Assembly: GCA_000750105.3 (NCBI GenBank) | Contig: JPHH03000016.1 | Coordinates: 434,001 to 498,000, forward strand | Direction of reading: 5' to 3' | Length of the DNA: 64,000 nucleotides | Source: Tolypocladium sp. Sup5 PDA-1 | Taxonomy: Eukaryota; Ascomycota; Sordariomycetes; Hypocreales; Ophiocordycipitaceae | In this document: piece after piece, positions 44,892-55,463 of the stretch | Layout: each line of letters opens with the position of its first letter | Position numbering within the stretch: position 1 is the stretch's first letter | The notes under the pieces: model-generated | The model's database searches: none | Seen by the model: only the letters and a program-made list of their open reading frames with translations | Told to the model about the DNA's origin: nothing | Program-made: the position numbers and the translations under genes

Positions 44892-45440
44892 TATAACGGT
44901 ATGGAAATGCAGTTGGAATTGGAGTTGGAATGAGTTACTACAGTGAAGAAAGTGAATCGGATGGCTGATATCACTGGCCACTTGCCGAGACTGGACACTT
45001 TTATATTCTTGGCTTCTTGTATTGGTCACAGAGTATCCTCCTCGCGATTAGCAAGCAGTTGGATCATTTCGTAGGCTTACAAACCGCCATAACGTGATTT
45101 CAAGCACCGCCATTTATATGGCTCTTCGGAAGATGGACAAGTCCATGACGCAACTTAATATTTGTATCTCATTTACGTAGTAAGTCGTTGATGCAGCCTG
45201 CCGTGTGTAGGCCCGGCGGAGTACCGGCGGCGGAGTGGAGCCTCGTCCCGGATGGCGTGCCAAGTTCCGCCGCTAGACCAGCGAAAGTTCCGCAGTTTTC
45301 CGCCGCCCACTCAAACACGACACTTGCAACTTGTACGATTTCTAATCCTGTCACTGAAGCTGTACGCAGCAAGGGCCAAGCATTCCGACAAAGATCCGCA
45401 AAACTTCGCCTTGGCACACTTTCCACAGAGCCCAATCCGC
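44892..45440. other. shared upstream region of the SDR and Zn2Cys6 genes
   Basis: About 550 bp between divergent start codons, with a TATA-box candidate for the SDR gene at 44999-45005. The zinc-cluster frame is open back to 45252 but without a credible earlier ATG. Confidence 0.5.
44999..45005 (-). promoter_or_regulatory. TATA-box candidate of the SDR gene
   Basis: TATAAAA on the minus strand, about 108 bp upstream of the SDR ATG, at the spacing also seen for two other genes in this window. Confidence 0.4.
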
Positions 45441-46766
45441 ATGGATCCCCAAGATTCCATTTCGTGGAGCCCGCAACGGCGGAAAGCGTGCCTGCCATGT
45501 ACTCACGCCAAGCGCCGCTGCGACAAGAGTCTCCCAGCTTGCCAGCGTTGTGTTGAGAAGGGCATGTCATGCCACTACCCTTCGTCGCGCCCCTATGCCC
45601 GCCGGACCGTCCGGCCATCGATAATAGCAGAGAGCTCCGAGCCAAGCCCGGCAGACTCGTTGCGTCGTCCGACGACAGCAAAGGACATTGTGCCAGAGCC
45701 ATTTGAGGTTGTCAACGATTCGTTTGAAGCCGAACACGACAGCGATGAAGAGCTCCCCATATTGGATTTCAGCAGTCTGGTGAATAACGACATCTCAGTT
45801 GCAACCAGCTCTTGGTTCCTTGGTACGGAAACTTGGACCGTCAACTATCTTGACTCTAAGCGCCATAACGAACATTCTGACGCCAGTGTCTCTGACTTCA
45901 AGCGCTTCATTCAGAATGTCAGGAGATGGCTCCTCCAGTGGGTCAGAGGGAACCACTGTCCCCTCATCCATAGGCAATTATACTCCGAATCGCCGCTGCC
46001 TCCATGTATACAGGACGCCTATGCAGCCGTGGCCGTGTACGCGTCCAAGAACGACGAAAATGAAGAGATCGTCATGAAAATTGTAGAAGAAAAGGCGAAC
46101 AGGTTACTCAACCAGCAACCATTTGTTACAGATTCCGATGTTGGAGCGGTACCGTCTCTCCGGACAGCTGAGCAGCTCGCACGCGTGCAAGCTCTCTTCA
46201 TATACCAGTTCATCCGCTTATTCGACGGAGATATCCGGCAGCGAGCGCAAGCCGAAAGCCACATTCCAACACTGAAGGGATGGAACAACAAACTTTGGGA
46301 ATCGGCGAACTTGGATGCCTGTCTGCAGACCTCGTTTGGCTTCGGCGGGCTGTTCTCTCAAGGCATGGGGGGTGCTACTAGCAGCGGAGACGACCCTTCA
46401 GGCAGACAGTGGCGCGACTGGCTGCTGGCAGAGAGCGTGCGCAGGATCTGGCTAATTGGGAACTACGTGCAGGGTGTGTATCTGACGATGCGGGACGGCC
46501 AGAGTGCTTGCGCGGGGGGCGTCACGCTTACGGCGCGTCGAGGCCTCTGGGACGCGCCGTCTGCTGCGACTTGGGTGAGGCTTGTCCGGAGTAAGGACCC
46601 GTTATTTGTGCCGTGCCACGAGACAGATCAGATGATTTCATCGGTTGAGGCACTAGAGGTTGATGTGCTTTGCTTGTCTATTATGGGCATTATGTGGGGT
46701 GCGCCCAAGATGGACTTCTGGGTGTCCAAGTCGGATACGCAACTGGAGTTGCTACTGGGGAAGTGA
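45441..46766 (+). CDS. Zn(II)2Cys6 fungal transcription factor
   Basis: Predicted nuclear regulator, 441 aa, single exon. The binuclear zinc cluster is at about residues 15-43: CLPCTHAKRRCDKSLPAC, then QRCVEKGMSC, with the usual Cys-x2-Cys-x6-Cys-x6-Cys-x2-Cys-x6-Cys spacing and the basic run between the second and third Cys. An acidic/Ser-rich linker follows (about 70-115). The C-terminal part contains helical segments with the EQLARVQALFIYQFIRLFDGD and WRDWLLAESVRRIWLIGNYV motifs seen in small fungal-specific TFs associated with secondary metabolism. The gene diverges from the SDR gene, so local regulation is plausible but not shown. Confidence 0.88.
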   Translation: MDPQDSISWSPQRRKACLPCTHAKRRCDKSLPACQRCVEKGMSCHYPSSRPYARRTVRPSIIAESSEPSPADSLRRPTTAKDIVPEPFEVVNDSFEAEHDSDEELPILDFSSLVNNDISVATSSWFLGTETWTVNYLDSKRHNEHSDASVSDFKRFIQNVRRWLLQWVRGNHCPLIHRQLYSESPLPPCIQDAYAAVAVYASKNDENEEIVMKIVEEKANRLLNQQPFVTDSDVGAVPSLRTAEQLARVQALFIYQFIRLFDGDIRQRAQAESHIPTLKGWNNKLWESANLDACLQTSFGFGGLFSQGMGGATSSGDDPSGRQWRDWLLAESVRRIWLIGNYVQGVYLTMRDGQSACAGGVTLTARRGLWDAPSAATWVRLVRSKDPLFVPCHETDQMISSVEALEVDVLCLSIMGIMWGAPKMDFWVSKSDTQLELLLGK

Positions 46767-47186
46767 TAAGGAGATGCAAGTTCATGTTTATAGAGGAACA
46801 TGGCTATGTCAGAAGGACATGAAATTCCGTTAGAGTTTGAGGATGTAGCACTACATCTCCCTGGTTGTCCAATAGTTTCTTTGCTGCTATAAGTGAGCTA
46901 TAGCATGCGCTCTGTACGAAATGGAACATGCCCAGTCCAAGGAGCTGTTCGATAGATCCAAAAAGATGATCTTTTTCTACCTCGATGAACGACGCAAGGC
47001 CGATGTCCGCAAAGCCGACGTTCGTCGCAGCAGCTCAGCTACTGACCAGGGATCTTACGGCAACGAAAATGCGGCCCATACACAAGTCCCCCGACCCCTG
47101 CCGTGTCTCAGACCGGACCGCTGCATTTCTTCTTCCGTCATAGCATGGAGGATAGTACCTGCTGGGTTTGACTGTAGTCCGGCTCT
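46767..47186. other. intergenic region, no supported gene
   Basis: About 420 bp between the zinc-cluster gene and the 3' end of the SGNH-like pseudogene. A 91-codon ORF (46921-47196) begins with ATG but shows no domain. Confidence 0.5.
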
Positions 47187-48195
47187 TCATAGATAGGGAG
47201 CATACACAACACCAGCTTCCTTTTCAGCTTCGCTTTCCTGACCACTATGCGGTAGGAGCGGTCTGAGAGTGGCTGGGAGATCCTCGGGAATGGATCCCGC
47301 CCTTGGGATCTCATTACCTTCATCAGTAGCTTCTTCCTCGATGCCGTCTGGTTTGATCCGTTCCTTGACCATCCAACTCTCCAACTCTGCGTTAATCTGC
47401 GAGTTCCATCGCTTGGTCAGGATATCTGCGTTGCGCATCTGCTCCGCCTTCGAGTGCGGTGCTGGGGGCGATGGCCGTCTACGCCACCCCGGTGTGAGGC
47501 TGATGTCAATTAGCTTCGGGATCACTACTCGGAAGCTATCCAGCTCATGTTCTTCAATTTTGTAATGCGCAATCGTATCCACAAGTCTGTCATTGTCTGC
47601 CATGGTGGTGTTGGACCAGAAGTTCGGACAGGCAATCAACGTCAGGTCAAGTGATTTGCGATAGAGAAGATCGATCTGGGAGAATAAATGCGAGGTTAGA
47701 GCGTCAACAACGTCCTCGCTAGATGTGCGAAGAAATGCGGCTAGGTTCCAAATGTCCCAGGTGCCGAAGGTGAAGACCCATAGGGTTTGGCATTAACGAT
47801 CGCAGGACGGGGAAGGGAAAGGAATTGTTGAACCTGCGCCGCCAAGTCTGGTATTTGTACAGGAACAGGGGATTGTTGCAAGATGAACTCGTGGTTGGAG
47901 GCAGGGGATAATGCGAAGTTGCTGGTGCTTATTTGTTGCTCGAGCGCATGAAGCTCGTTGCAGTAGAGGCCGTTGGAGGTCATGCCGGGTCTCCAGCCTC
48001 CCTTGGGAACGAATGAGAGAAGTTATGAGCAGTCCAGCTTAACAAGATGAGCACTAGTGTCATTCACCGTCTATCGCTTTTGCCAGGGGCCTGGTTTCTC
48101 ACCTCTTTGCAGAGTTACTCTGTCGAAGTCGTCCTTGCATGGCGGGCATCGACGTAGCTGCCGACCAGATTTTGCGAGCCAAAGACAACAATTCT
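47187..48195 (-). pseudogene. inactivated SGNH-hydrolase-like gene
   Basis: Minus-strand reading gives pieces of one fungal SGNH/GDSL-like protein. VVFGSQNLVGSYVDARHART (about 48195-48120) resembles the N-terminal block I. Then come LLSFVPKGGWRPGMTSNGLY (about 48025-47970), VFTFGTWDIWNLAAF (about 47770-47730), and a long C-terminal part ending 47187 with PGWRRRPSPP and HSKAEQMRNA. Within a single plausible gene, breaks are a TAA at 48115-48117, a TAA at 48023-48025, and a one-base frame change near 47785 just before the VFTFGTWDIW block. One intron probably lies between about 48105 and 48040. The last 139 codons from the ATG at 47603 remain open. The family assignment is from pattern memory. 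Confidence 0.55.
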
Positions 48196-48484
48196 TTAGT
48201 TACCGGCACCCTGGGACTTTAAGCTTGACCGGCTCAAAGTGGTCTGCCGCCTTCTAGTCCGTAGGGGCCTCTACTATAATCGGGTGTGGCGTCGTGGGCA
48301 GCACAGGGATAGGGCCAAAAAACACTAACCTACTAGCTATGCAAATAGAGATTTTTAGCTTTGCAAATAGTAATCCTCTTTAGAAGATTCATGCACTGTG
48401 CTGCTGGAACTACGAAGTAAGAAAACTGCTAATCTATTGGACTAAATCAAAGACGCGGAGGAACAGCTTCAGGCCATCACCCCT
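48196..48484. other. intergenic region with a short dispersed motif
   Basis: About 290 bp. It contains TGCAAATAGTAATCCTC at 48362-48378, which recurs at 49731-49747 in the same orientation. It may be a remnant of a mobile element. No ORF is supported. Confidence 0.4.
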
Positions 48485-49077
48485 TTAAAAAGGATCATTA
48501 ACAACAGTTGCACCATCGCCACCCTCGGCATAGGGAGCATACTCGAGCCCAAGTTCCACGGCCGTATTCTCGAGGTGATCTAATTATCGACATTAATGTC
48601 AGATTGATAGTTTAGTATCTTATTAAGGCGTCATCATAACTTACTAAGGTCGGCAGGAAGTCGAATTTGTCCATGCTCATGGAGTGCCGTCAGAACATCC
48701 ATGACCCAGGTCCGACAGTCAAAGGCCTCTCCTGTTCGCTGACAAGGGTTGCCATCTGCGGGAATGCTTCGTATCACGTCTATAGCGCGTGAATAGCTCT
48801 TGACCTTATCTACCCGTACTAGAACGATCAATGAGAGGGATTGATCTGGTTTGGCGTCTCTCTCCTCATACATCCAGGGCCCGTTGCGGTTGCTTGCATG
48901 GTGGAGGACAGCTTTCTTATTGGAGTCCGTAAGGATCAGACCCCAGTGCTTTCTCAGATTAGTCGCTGATGAGCAAACACCAAGGTAGTTGAGAAGACGT
49001 ACATATTCTCCAGGGTGCGGGCGAGTGTTGAGGCTGAGGTAGATGGACGTTTCCTTGGTGCTTCCGTTGAGAGGCAT
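48485..49077 (-). CDS. conserved fungal protein of unknown function (DUF6914-like)
   Basis: Two exons, 49077-48645 and 48579-48485, joined by a 65-bp GTAAGT...TAG intron, give 175 aa. Exon 1 alone would stop at 48634. The spliced end (ENTAVELGLEYAPYAEGGDG) fits better. The protein opens with SIYLSLNTRPHPGEYVRLL, then has KHWGLILTDSNKKAVLHHAS, followed by SLIVLVRVDKVKSYSRAIDV and the block FDCRTWVMDVLTAL. This pattern recalls a common fungal family sometimes listed as DUF6914. It has no signal peptide or membrane helix. The second half with Cys-His-like residues (C in the DCRTW block, H in KHW) looks papain-like in arrangement, which is my own reading and weak. Confidence 0.7.
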
Positions 49078-50146
49078 TTTGGCGCTTCGTAGGGGAGTGC
49101 AGTGAGTTGAAGGGAATAAGGAGACAATGGACTTGGTGAATGAAGACCTTCGTGGGAATCGTGCGGCAGGGGAAGCCTCGTTTTATAGATGAGTGCTCAG
49201 GCTAACAGATCCCTCCGTTGAAGTAGAGCCAGGCAGATGCGGTGGCCTGACGAGAGGCCATGGCTGAATGTTCGTGTCGTTGGTTTCTCGCCCCCACCAC
49301 CGGTGCGACTTCATTGCAGCAAATGAAACAGCCGTGTCGCCTTTCGTGACGCGCGGTACCTAACTTACCTGTCGTATTTCTTGGGAGTTGAATGCGGCAG
49401 CCAACAATCACACTGAAGGTGGAGCACAGACTCTAATGATCGTCCTGTGGCAGCGGCAGTAAAGGCGGGGCTTCCTCTTTACGTAGCGGCCTCGAGGTTG
49501 TTGGCCTCGTACAGTTACATGTTCTCAAAAGGATGCAGATGGGCAGGCTTGTTACTGGTGGTGAGATTGCTTCAGATAGCCACGCGCTCTGTGACCGAAA
49601 GCCATGTGCCAATCACCACGGCGTTGGAGAGCACACTTACATTTGTGCTGCTACCAACAGATGACTGCGCCTCACAACAAATGGCCCCTGCCTGAACAGT
49701 GAAGGTCGGGGCAGAGGAATGGAACGGCTGTGCAAATAGTAATCCTCCTTCTAAAAGCGGAATGAAACGATTAAGGTATTCGTACGGAGTACAGGCATTT
49801 CAAACAATGCAGGCGGCGCCCCGCCACTGTGGCAGCCCGGACTCGTCCGCGGCGCAGCACTGGCTAAAACAGACTCCGGCTGCAAGGTTAATCCGTGCAG
49901 CTACCTGAGACTTTGGGCAGCTCAGGGGCTGCAGCTTGGGGCTTCAACTTGAACGTTTCAACAACACAGCATTACCTCACAATCAAGCGACATTCGTTAC
50001 ACTGGCCTACAAGGTGATGCTCCAAAACAAAGTTGCCAATCTACGCTCAGGCAAGGCCATCGAATGCTGAGGCAGCCAGCACGAATAAATACCAGCCACT
50101 TTGTCCTCGTGTTTCGTCCTTCGTACTGCGGGCTGACCTGCACGAC
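49078..50146. other. long intergenic region
   Basis: About 1.07 kb. It holds a TATA-box candidate for the upstream gene and the second copy of the 17-bp motif (49731-49747). Short ORFs lack features. Confidence 0.5.
49181..49187 (-). promoter_or_regulatory. TATA-box candidate of the 48485-49077 gene
   Basis: TATAAAA on the minus strand 104 bp upstream of the ATG at 49077, followed by a purine/pyrimidine leader. Supports the chosen start. Confidence 0.4.
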
Positions 50147-51981
50147 ATGGCGGACACCACGAGCGACTTTGACCGGGCGCTTGCAACCATTCGAAGCGCT
50201 CATCTCCCTCATCCGGTCGGACCTTTACTCGAATGCTTCCTCCACGATTCTGTAGACCCTGAGCAAGCCGCCCGCTACATGCTTCGGAGATGCACTGTTG
50301 GGAGAGGTGGTCCTGAGTTGGCGCCTCTGCTGTCCGATTGGAAACAACTCATCACCGCCTGCAAGTCCCACGACATTACAGAGAAGCGCCGTACTTCGTG
50401 CTGATGAATAGAAGTCACATACGAGGACCCCATTCACCAACAGCCTGACAAAGACATCGTCGCCGGTATCACGAGGAGGGACGGTGGTAAGTGTTGCATC
50501 ACCGGCCTGAGAAACTCCTTCCGCGATCCGTTGGTCGTCGTCCCTATACTGCCGAGCATCAACACCCGAGTCAATCAAGTAGCTATAGCTTCTCCCACAC
50601 TTTGTTACCGTCGTCTCGTTCCAGCTGACAGAGTTTCCCCAGTCTCTGCATGAAATGCTTGGTGCCTTCGTTGGCCCTGGACTGCGGGACCGGATCCTCT
50701 CGAATCCAGCGCCGCAGAATGCCTATCGGAATCATTGGCTTGTCCGCAAGTCTGCGGCAACGGCTTTGTCGCAAGGATTCTTTCAGTTCAGATTCGGCAA
50801 AGGCTCCGAGGTTGGTATCTCTTTGTCCTTTCTGCAGCCCGTATATCCGCGTTGAAAAGTTACAAGCACTCGCGCTTACACAGCTCCAGTACCGTGTTGC
50901 TGCCATGAGAATTGGCGGCCCGACAAGGCCCTCCATTATGGAGAAGGTCCCGGTGCTTCGGCGTGACTTTTTTCCAGACCAGTCGGCTTCCAGCATAGAC
51001 AGCCCGGACATCTCTGCGTTACAAGTTCTGTCACAATTTGCCAAACCTATTCGCTGGAGTCTTGTCGCTCGAGAGATTGCAGGTAAAAAACCACAAGCAG
51101 TGACGAAATTGCCATTCTCTTCGCTATGGCGCTTCTTCTCCGAGCATTGCACTACGGCTTTGATAACGGCATGGCGTCTGGTACCAACCTCTATCCGCAT
51201 ACGGGCATATAATGGCCTGGCGTTTCTAGGAGCGCACCTGTATGGGTCATCCTGCAGCCTGAAGGTCCAACAACTTCCGTTCGGCATGTATCTCAAGACG
51301 TCGAGTGTGGAATGGCACGAAGGGTTGGCCAATGAGTATGGTGCTCTGCAGCTCGTGAGATGCCATACTCACATACCAGTCCCTCGCGCCTTGGATCTTG
51401 TATCGAACTCGGACAAGTCTTACCTGCTGACTTCCCGGGTCCCGGGCCTCCGCCTGGGGATGTGCATTGACACGCTCATCGACGACGAGGTGAAGACTCT
51501 GGTTTGCGACCTACAGAAAAGCCTTGCGGAGCTGCGGGCAATACCAAAGGTAGTCGCACCAAAGTATGCAATCACCAATGCGCTCGGTGAAGCATGTTAC
51601 GACTATCGAATCAACGCGGGTTTGAACTATGACAAGGATCGGGGGGATTTCGTTGGGCCATTCGTCAACGAGGACGAGTTCAACGAGGCCCTCCAAGTCG
51701 GCGCATTGCCGGATGTTTCTCATCACAGCGGACACAAGATCGTCTTCACGCACGGGGACTTAAATATGCGCAATGTTCTAGTACAGAACGGAAGGCTTTC
51801 TGCGATAGTGGACTGGGAAAACTCTGGATGGTATCCGGAATATTGGGATTACACAAAGGCCCATTTCATCACGAAGCTCGAGTGGCGGTGGCTGAGGATT
51901 GTTGACGAGGTTTTCAAAGAGCGTGGCGATTTTGAGAGCGAGCTGGGGACTGAACGCCAGCTCTGGTATTATTGTTTCTGA
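50147..51981 (+). pseudogene. HNH-like plus APH-kinase-like fungal gene, interrupted by two in-frame TGA codons
   Basis: Exons inferred as 50147-50578, 50634-50810 and 50884-51981 (569 codons). The first carries a RDGGKCCITGLRNSFRDPLV segment like an HNH/Cys-rich module, the second LVRKSAATALSQGFF, and the third an aminoglycoside-phosphotransferase-like kinase fold. The kinase part has LPFGMYLK, the catalytic HGDLNMRNVLV near residue 495, and IVDWENSGWYPEYWDYTK with the metal-binding Asp. I recall this three-part layout from intact hypocrealean proteins. The only defect is TGATGA at 50402-50407 in exon 1. No intron of acceptable length removes it, because the local GT...TAG spans only 23 bp. 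The 443-codon open frame ending at 51981 could still be translated, or the gene may be a recent pseudogene or a sequencing error. Small-molecule kinase activity would be expected if functional. Confidence 0.6.
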
Positions 51982-52656
51982 GATCCGTTCTCCGGTTCCC
52001 GGTCGCTCGCACTTTGAGCTCTCTCCTCCCCTTGGTTTCCCTGGACGTACTAGAAATGACTTTAATCAGCATAGATGTCTTACCAAGTCTTCCACCCCAA
52101 AGTCTCTTCTTTGAGACTGGTACGGCAACTTTAGTCCAGGGGCGGGGGCTCGTCGCAGTGGGGACGCGAGTTAAAACTTAAATGTACCTATACAGCGGTA
52201 CAATCCGGAAATGTTTTGCTTCTTCATGATCGCCAGGCACTAGCTTTCAAGGTCCTCGCCTGGGACGTTGAACGTAGTCGACAACCCCATCTATGGGTGG
52301 TTTTGTGGGGTGCTCGTGCCCTGGCAATTATCAGGACTCAGGATCCCCTCACATCAAGGTGCACTCCACAGCTACGCATGTAAGCCCACAAGCGCTTACA
52401 CGGAATCGTATTGCAATGCAACCTCGCAAACTCCATCGCTTAAACGACAGCAATTAACTAATTGGCTGTTCAACTGGCGATGATCCTATAGGTGGAATTT
52501 CACAGCCTATAAGTCCGTCATCATATGTCATGGTTGCATCGGAATGTGTATAAAATGTAGCTCTTTGCTCGCATCAACAACTCCGTCTCCTCCCCCCTCA
52601 GCTATATTGTGCCAGGAAACTTTCAACTCATACATTCGGATACCATACCCAACAAA
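51982..52656. other. intergenic region with promoter
   Basis: About 675 bp between the kinase-like gene and the secreted jelly-roll protein. No ORF with a domain. The core promoter is at the right end. Confidence 0.5.
52549..52555 (+). promoter_or_regulatory. TATA-box candidate of the secreted jelly-roll protein gene
   Basis: TATAAAA 108 bp upstream of the ATG at 52657, followed by a C/T-rich leader. The same spacing occurs at the SDR and 48485-49077 genes. Confidence 0.45.
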
Positions 52657-53277
52657 ATGCTCGGCAAGACCATCCTCCTCGCCCTCTCCGCGGCAACCCT
52701 CGCCCTCGCCGGCACCCCCGTGGAGAGCGGCAACTGGGTCGAGGACCACCCCAGCTTCTCCCAGCAGGCGTGCGCCGGCGGCAGCGTCAGCGGCAACACC
52801 TTCTCCATCCCCAAATCGCCCAACGGCAGCACCAGCGGCTCCGGCTGCTCCAACGGCCACCTGCGCGCCGAGCGGCGCTACAAGGACGACTACTCCTCCG
52901 GCGTGCACCAGTTCGGCGGCGAGTTCAAGATCAACTCCATGTCCGGGAGCCGCATCTCCATCAAGCAGACCTTCAACGGCGACAGCGGGCCGTACTTTAT
53001 CATGGCCGTCGAGCAGGGCGGGCGCCTGTACAGCGTCGAGGGCGGCAAGACGATTGCCGACGGCGTGGCGACGGTCGGGTCGACGGTGCGCATCAACACG
53101 GTGCACAACGCGAATAACCGCCGCTTCAGCGTGTACGTCAACGGCAAGGAGATGTTCCGCGACGACAATGCGCCGGGGGGGAGCTTCTACGACAAGATTG
53201 GCGCGTACACGACCAACACCGGCACGGGCGACCTCAGCATCACCTGGAACAACGTCCAGTTCTGGCACAAAGCCTAG
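52657..53277 (+). CDS. secreted concanavalin-A-like jelly-roll protein, polysaccharide-lyase-like
   Basis: 206 aa, single exon, secreted (signal peptide about 1-19, MLGKTILLALSAATLALAG). The mature part has the low-complexity GNTFSIPKSPNGSTSGSG segment, then RRYKDDYSSGVHQFGGEFKI, SRISIKQTFNGDSGPYFIMA, and a C-terminal GSFYDKIGAYTTNTGTGDLS. The run of alternating hydrophobic strands and the QTFNGDSGPYF segment recall alginate-lyase/polysaccharide-lyase-type beta-jelly-roll proteins in fungi. I could not point to a catalytic set with certainty, so lectin-like binding is also possible. An upstream GTG-started extension is not needed. GC at third positions is very high. Confidence 0.72.
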   Translation: MLGKTILLALSAATLALAGTPVESGNWVEDHPSFSQQACAGGSVSGNTFSIPKSPNGSTSGSGCSNGHLRAERRYKDDYSSGVHQFGGEFKINSMSGSRISIKQTFNGDSGPYFIMAVEQGGRLYSVEGGKTIADGVATVGSTVRINTVHNANNRRFSVYVNGKEMFRDDNAPGGSFYDKIGAYTTNTGTGDLSITWNNVQFWHKA

Positions 53278-54022
53278 GCGGCGACACTTGGCAGCGTTCA
53301 TGTATATAGAACTCGCACACGGAAGTCGGAATGAAAAAGAGACACGTATGGAACCTAGAGTCTCATATTTGCGAGCCAGTCCCTTCATCGTCTCGGATCA
53401 TCGATGTATGCATCACCGACTGTGTTGTCGTAGCCTACCCTGCACCATGTACCAGGTTCGCTGCCGAATGGAAGAATCACCAGCATTACTGTTACGATAT
53501 CTGGGTTCTCCTGTTTCATGGCCACTATCGTACGTGCAATAGTAGTAATAGCTGGTTTCATCCTGGAGAATGTTTCGGATTACCAGCTTGACGCTGATAC
53601 GGTGGTGTAGCATCGTGGACATGGAAGGCTTGTGGTCGAGCCCGCAGCCGATAGTATTAGAACATGCTACCATCAGACAAAGCCGCATAAGGTCAGCAAC
53701 TTTAGCAAACGAAACACCTTGAAGAAATATTCGTGGTGCAAGAGTGGATTTTCGGGTTTCGTGATGCGTATAATCGAGGCGCGGTGGGAAGTAGCTCTAG
53801 TTGTGGATATTGCTAGACGCCGTCGGGCACAGCGACTGCTTCTTCACGTGTTGATGTGGGACAAAGATGAGCTCATCCTCGTTTTACCATCACACACCAC
53901 AGCTCACCATACAAGCATTGACGACCAGCGTTCAGTGAACCAACTAAACAGACTACATGGCTCAACTCTATCGCCATCGATTCATCTGAGAGCAGACATT
54001 GTAGATCAACGGAGCCGCCAAC
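53278..54022. other. intergenic region, no supported gene
   Basis: About 745 bp between two genes in tandem. A plus-strand 165-codon ORF (53632-54129) overlaps the first exon of the next gene in another frame and has no features. Confidence 0.5.
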
Positions 54023-55236
54023 ATGCCTCCGAGAGCCTCTCTGAAGAGCTTCCTCGCCACAGCCAGACACACCCTCAAAGCTCCCGCCAGCCAACGACCC
54101 TCGCCGTTAACCTTTGTCGTCGGCAATGAATCCGCCGGTAAGTTAATCACCCAATACTTCGGGCTCGCATCACCCCACTGACCTCCGCAGACCTCGACTC
54201 CCTGTGCTGCGCCATCCTCTACGCCTACATTCGCTCTCACGCACCCCCTCACAGCCTGCACATCCCGCTCTCCAACCTGCCCCGAGCCGACCTCGGCCTG
54301 CGCACCGAGATGACCGCCGTGCTGCACCGCGCCGGCCTCGCCCCGAGCGACCTGCTCACCCTGTGCGAGCTGCCGGACGTGCTGCCCGCCGAGGACACGC
54401 GCTGGCTGCTCGTCGACCACAACGCGCTGACGGGGCCCTTGCGGCGCTTCGCCGGCCGCGTCGTCGGCTGCGTGGACCACCACGTCGACGAGGGCGTGCT
54501 GGGCGCCGACGCGCGGCCGCGGGTCGTCGAGCCGTGCGGCAGCTGCATGAGCCTCGTCGTCGACGAGTGTCGGCCCGCGTGGGAAGCGCTGAGCAGGGAG
54601 GACCCCCGCGGGGACGACGACCTCGTGCGGCTGGGGCTCGCGGCGATACTGCTCGACACGGTGAACCTGACGGCCGCGGACAAGGTCAAGGAACAGGACA
54701 CGCGCGCAGTGCGCTACCTCGAGACAAAGATCCAAGACCCAGGACTCACCCTCACCGCGTACTTTGACGACATCTCCGCCGTCAAGGAGGACATTTCCGA
54801 GCTGTCCTTCCGCGACATCCTGCGCAAGGACTACAAGGAGTGGCACGACGCGGGCCTCACGCTCGGCGTCAGCGCCGTCGTGCAAGGCTTCCCCTACCTG
54901 CTGCGCAAAGCCGAGGGCACGGCGCAGTCCTTCCCCGAGCACGTCGCCGCCTGGGCCGCCGAGCGCAGCCTCGACGTCGCCGCCGTCATGACCGCCTCGA
55001 ACCCCTCCGGCGGCGAGTTCCAGCGCCACCTGCTCGTCTGGGGCCGCAGCGCGCGTGGCAAGGCCGCCGCGGCCAAGTTCGCGGAGACTGCGCGCGAGCG
55101 GCTGCGGCTCGAGACGTGGCAGGGCGGCGAGCTGGATGACGAGAGCGAGGCGAGGTTTGCTTGGAGGCAGGGCGAGCTGACGGCGAGTAGGAAGCAGGTT
55201 GCGCCGCTGCTGCGCGAGGCCATCAAGATGGTGTGA
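54023..55236 (+). CDS. PPX1: exopolyphosphatase (DHH family)
   Basis: Predicted inorganic exopolyphosphatase of the PPX1/DHH phosphoesterase family, which releases phosphate from polyphosphate chain ends. In yeast it is found in cytosol and mitochondria. Exons 54023-54137 and 54191-55236 give 386 aa, close to the yeast enzyme. Motif I is split by the intron (VVGNESA|DLDSLCC), motif II is WLLVDHN, motif III (DHH) is GCVDHHVDEG, and the Asp of motif IV is in AAILLDTVNL. The C-terminal DHHA2-like domain runs from about 240 on (DISELSFRDILRKDYKEW). The GC content is high, which creates long antisense ORFs that I discounted. The first 30 residues are basic and Ser/Ala-rich, compatible with a weak mitochondrial signal. 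Confidence 0.88.
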
Positions 55237-55463
55237 GTGATTGCGCGCGAATCACGGCACCATCGTGGATTCTAACCAGGGATAGGGGTGGAGAATGCTG
55301 CGCAGGAAACAGGGAGAAGCAGCCCCGATTATAAATGATAGAGTAAATGTCTATTATTACACGGTGGTACAGATTGGGCTGGATGTTGTTACATGTACAG
55401 GACAGGGCAACCTCCGTAAAGAGAATGGAGTTGGACCCAGAAAGATCGCGCTTCAGGCTAGAA

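Noticed and set aside
52544..53542. A 332-codon plus-strand ORF overlapping the secreted jelly-roll gene
   Set aside because: Out of frame with the gene that has a signal peptide; very Ser/Thr/Pro/Arg-rich and without a domain.
53968..55029. A 353-codon minus-strand ORF across the exopolyphosphatase gene
   Set aside because: Antisense to a clear DHH phosphoesterase; composition is Gly/Ala/Val/Arg-biased.
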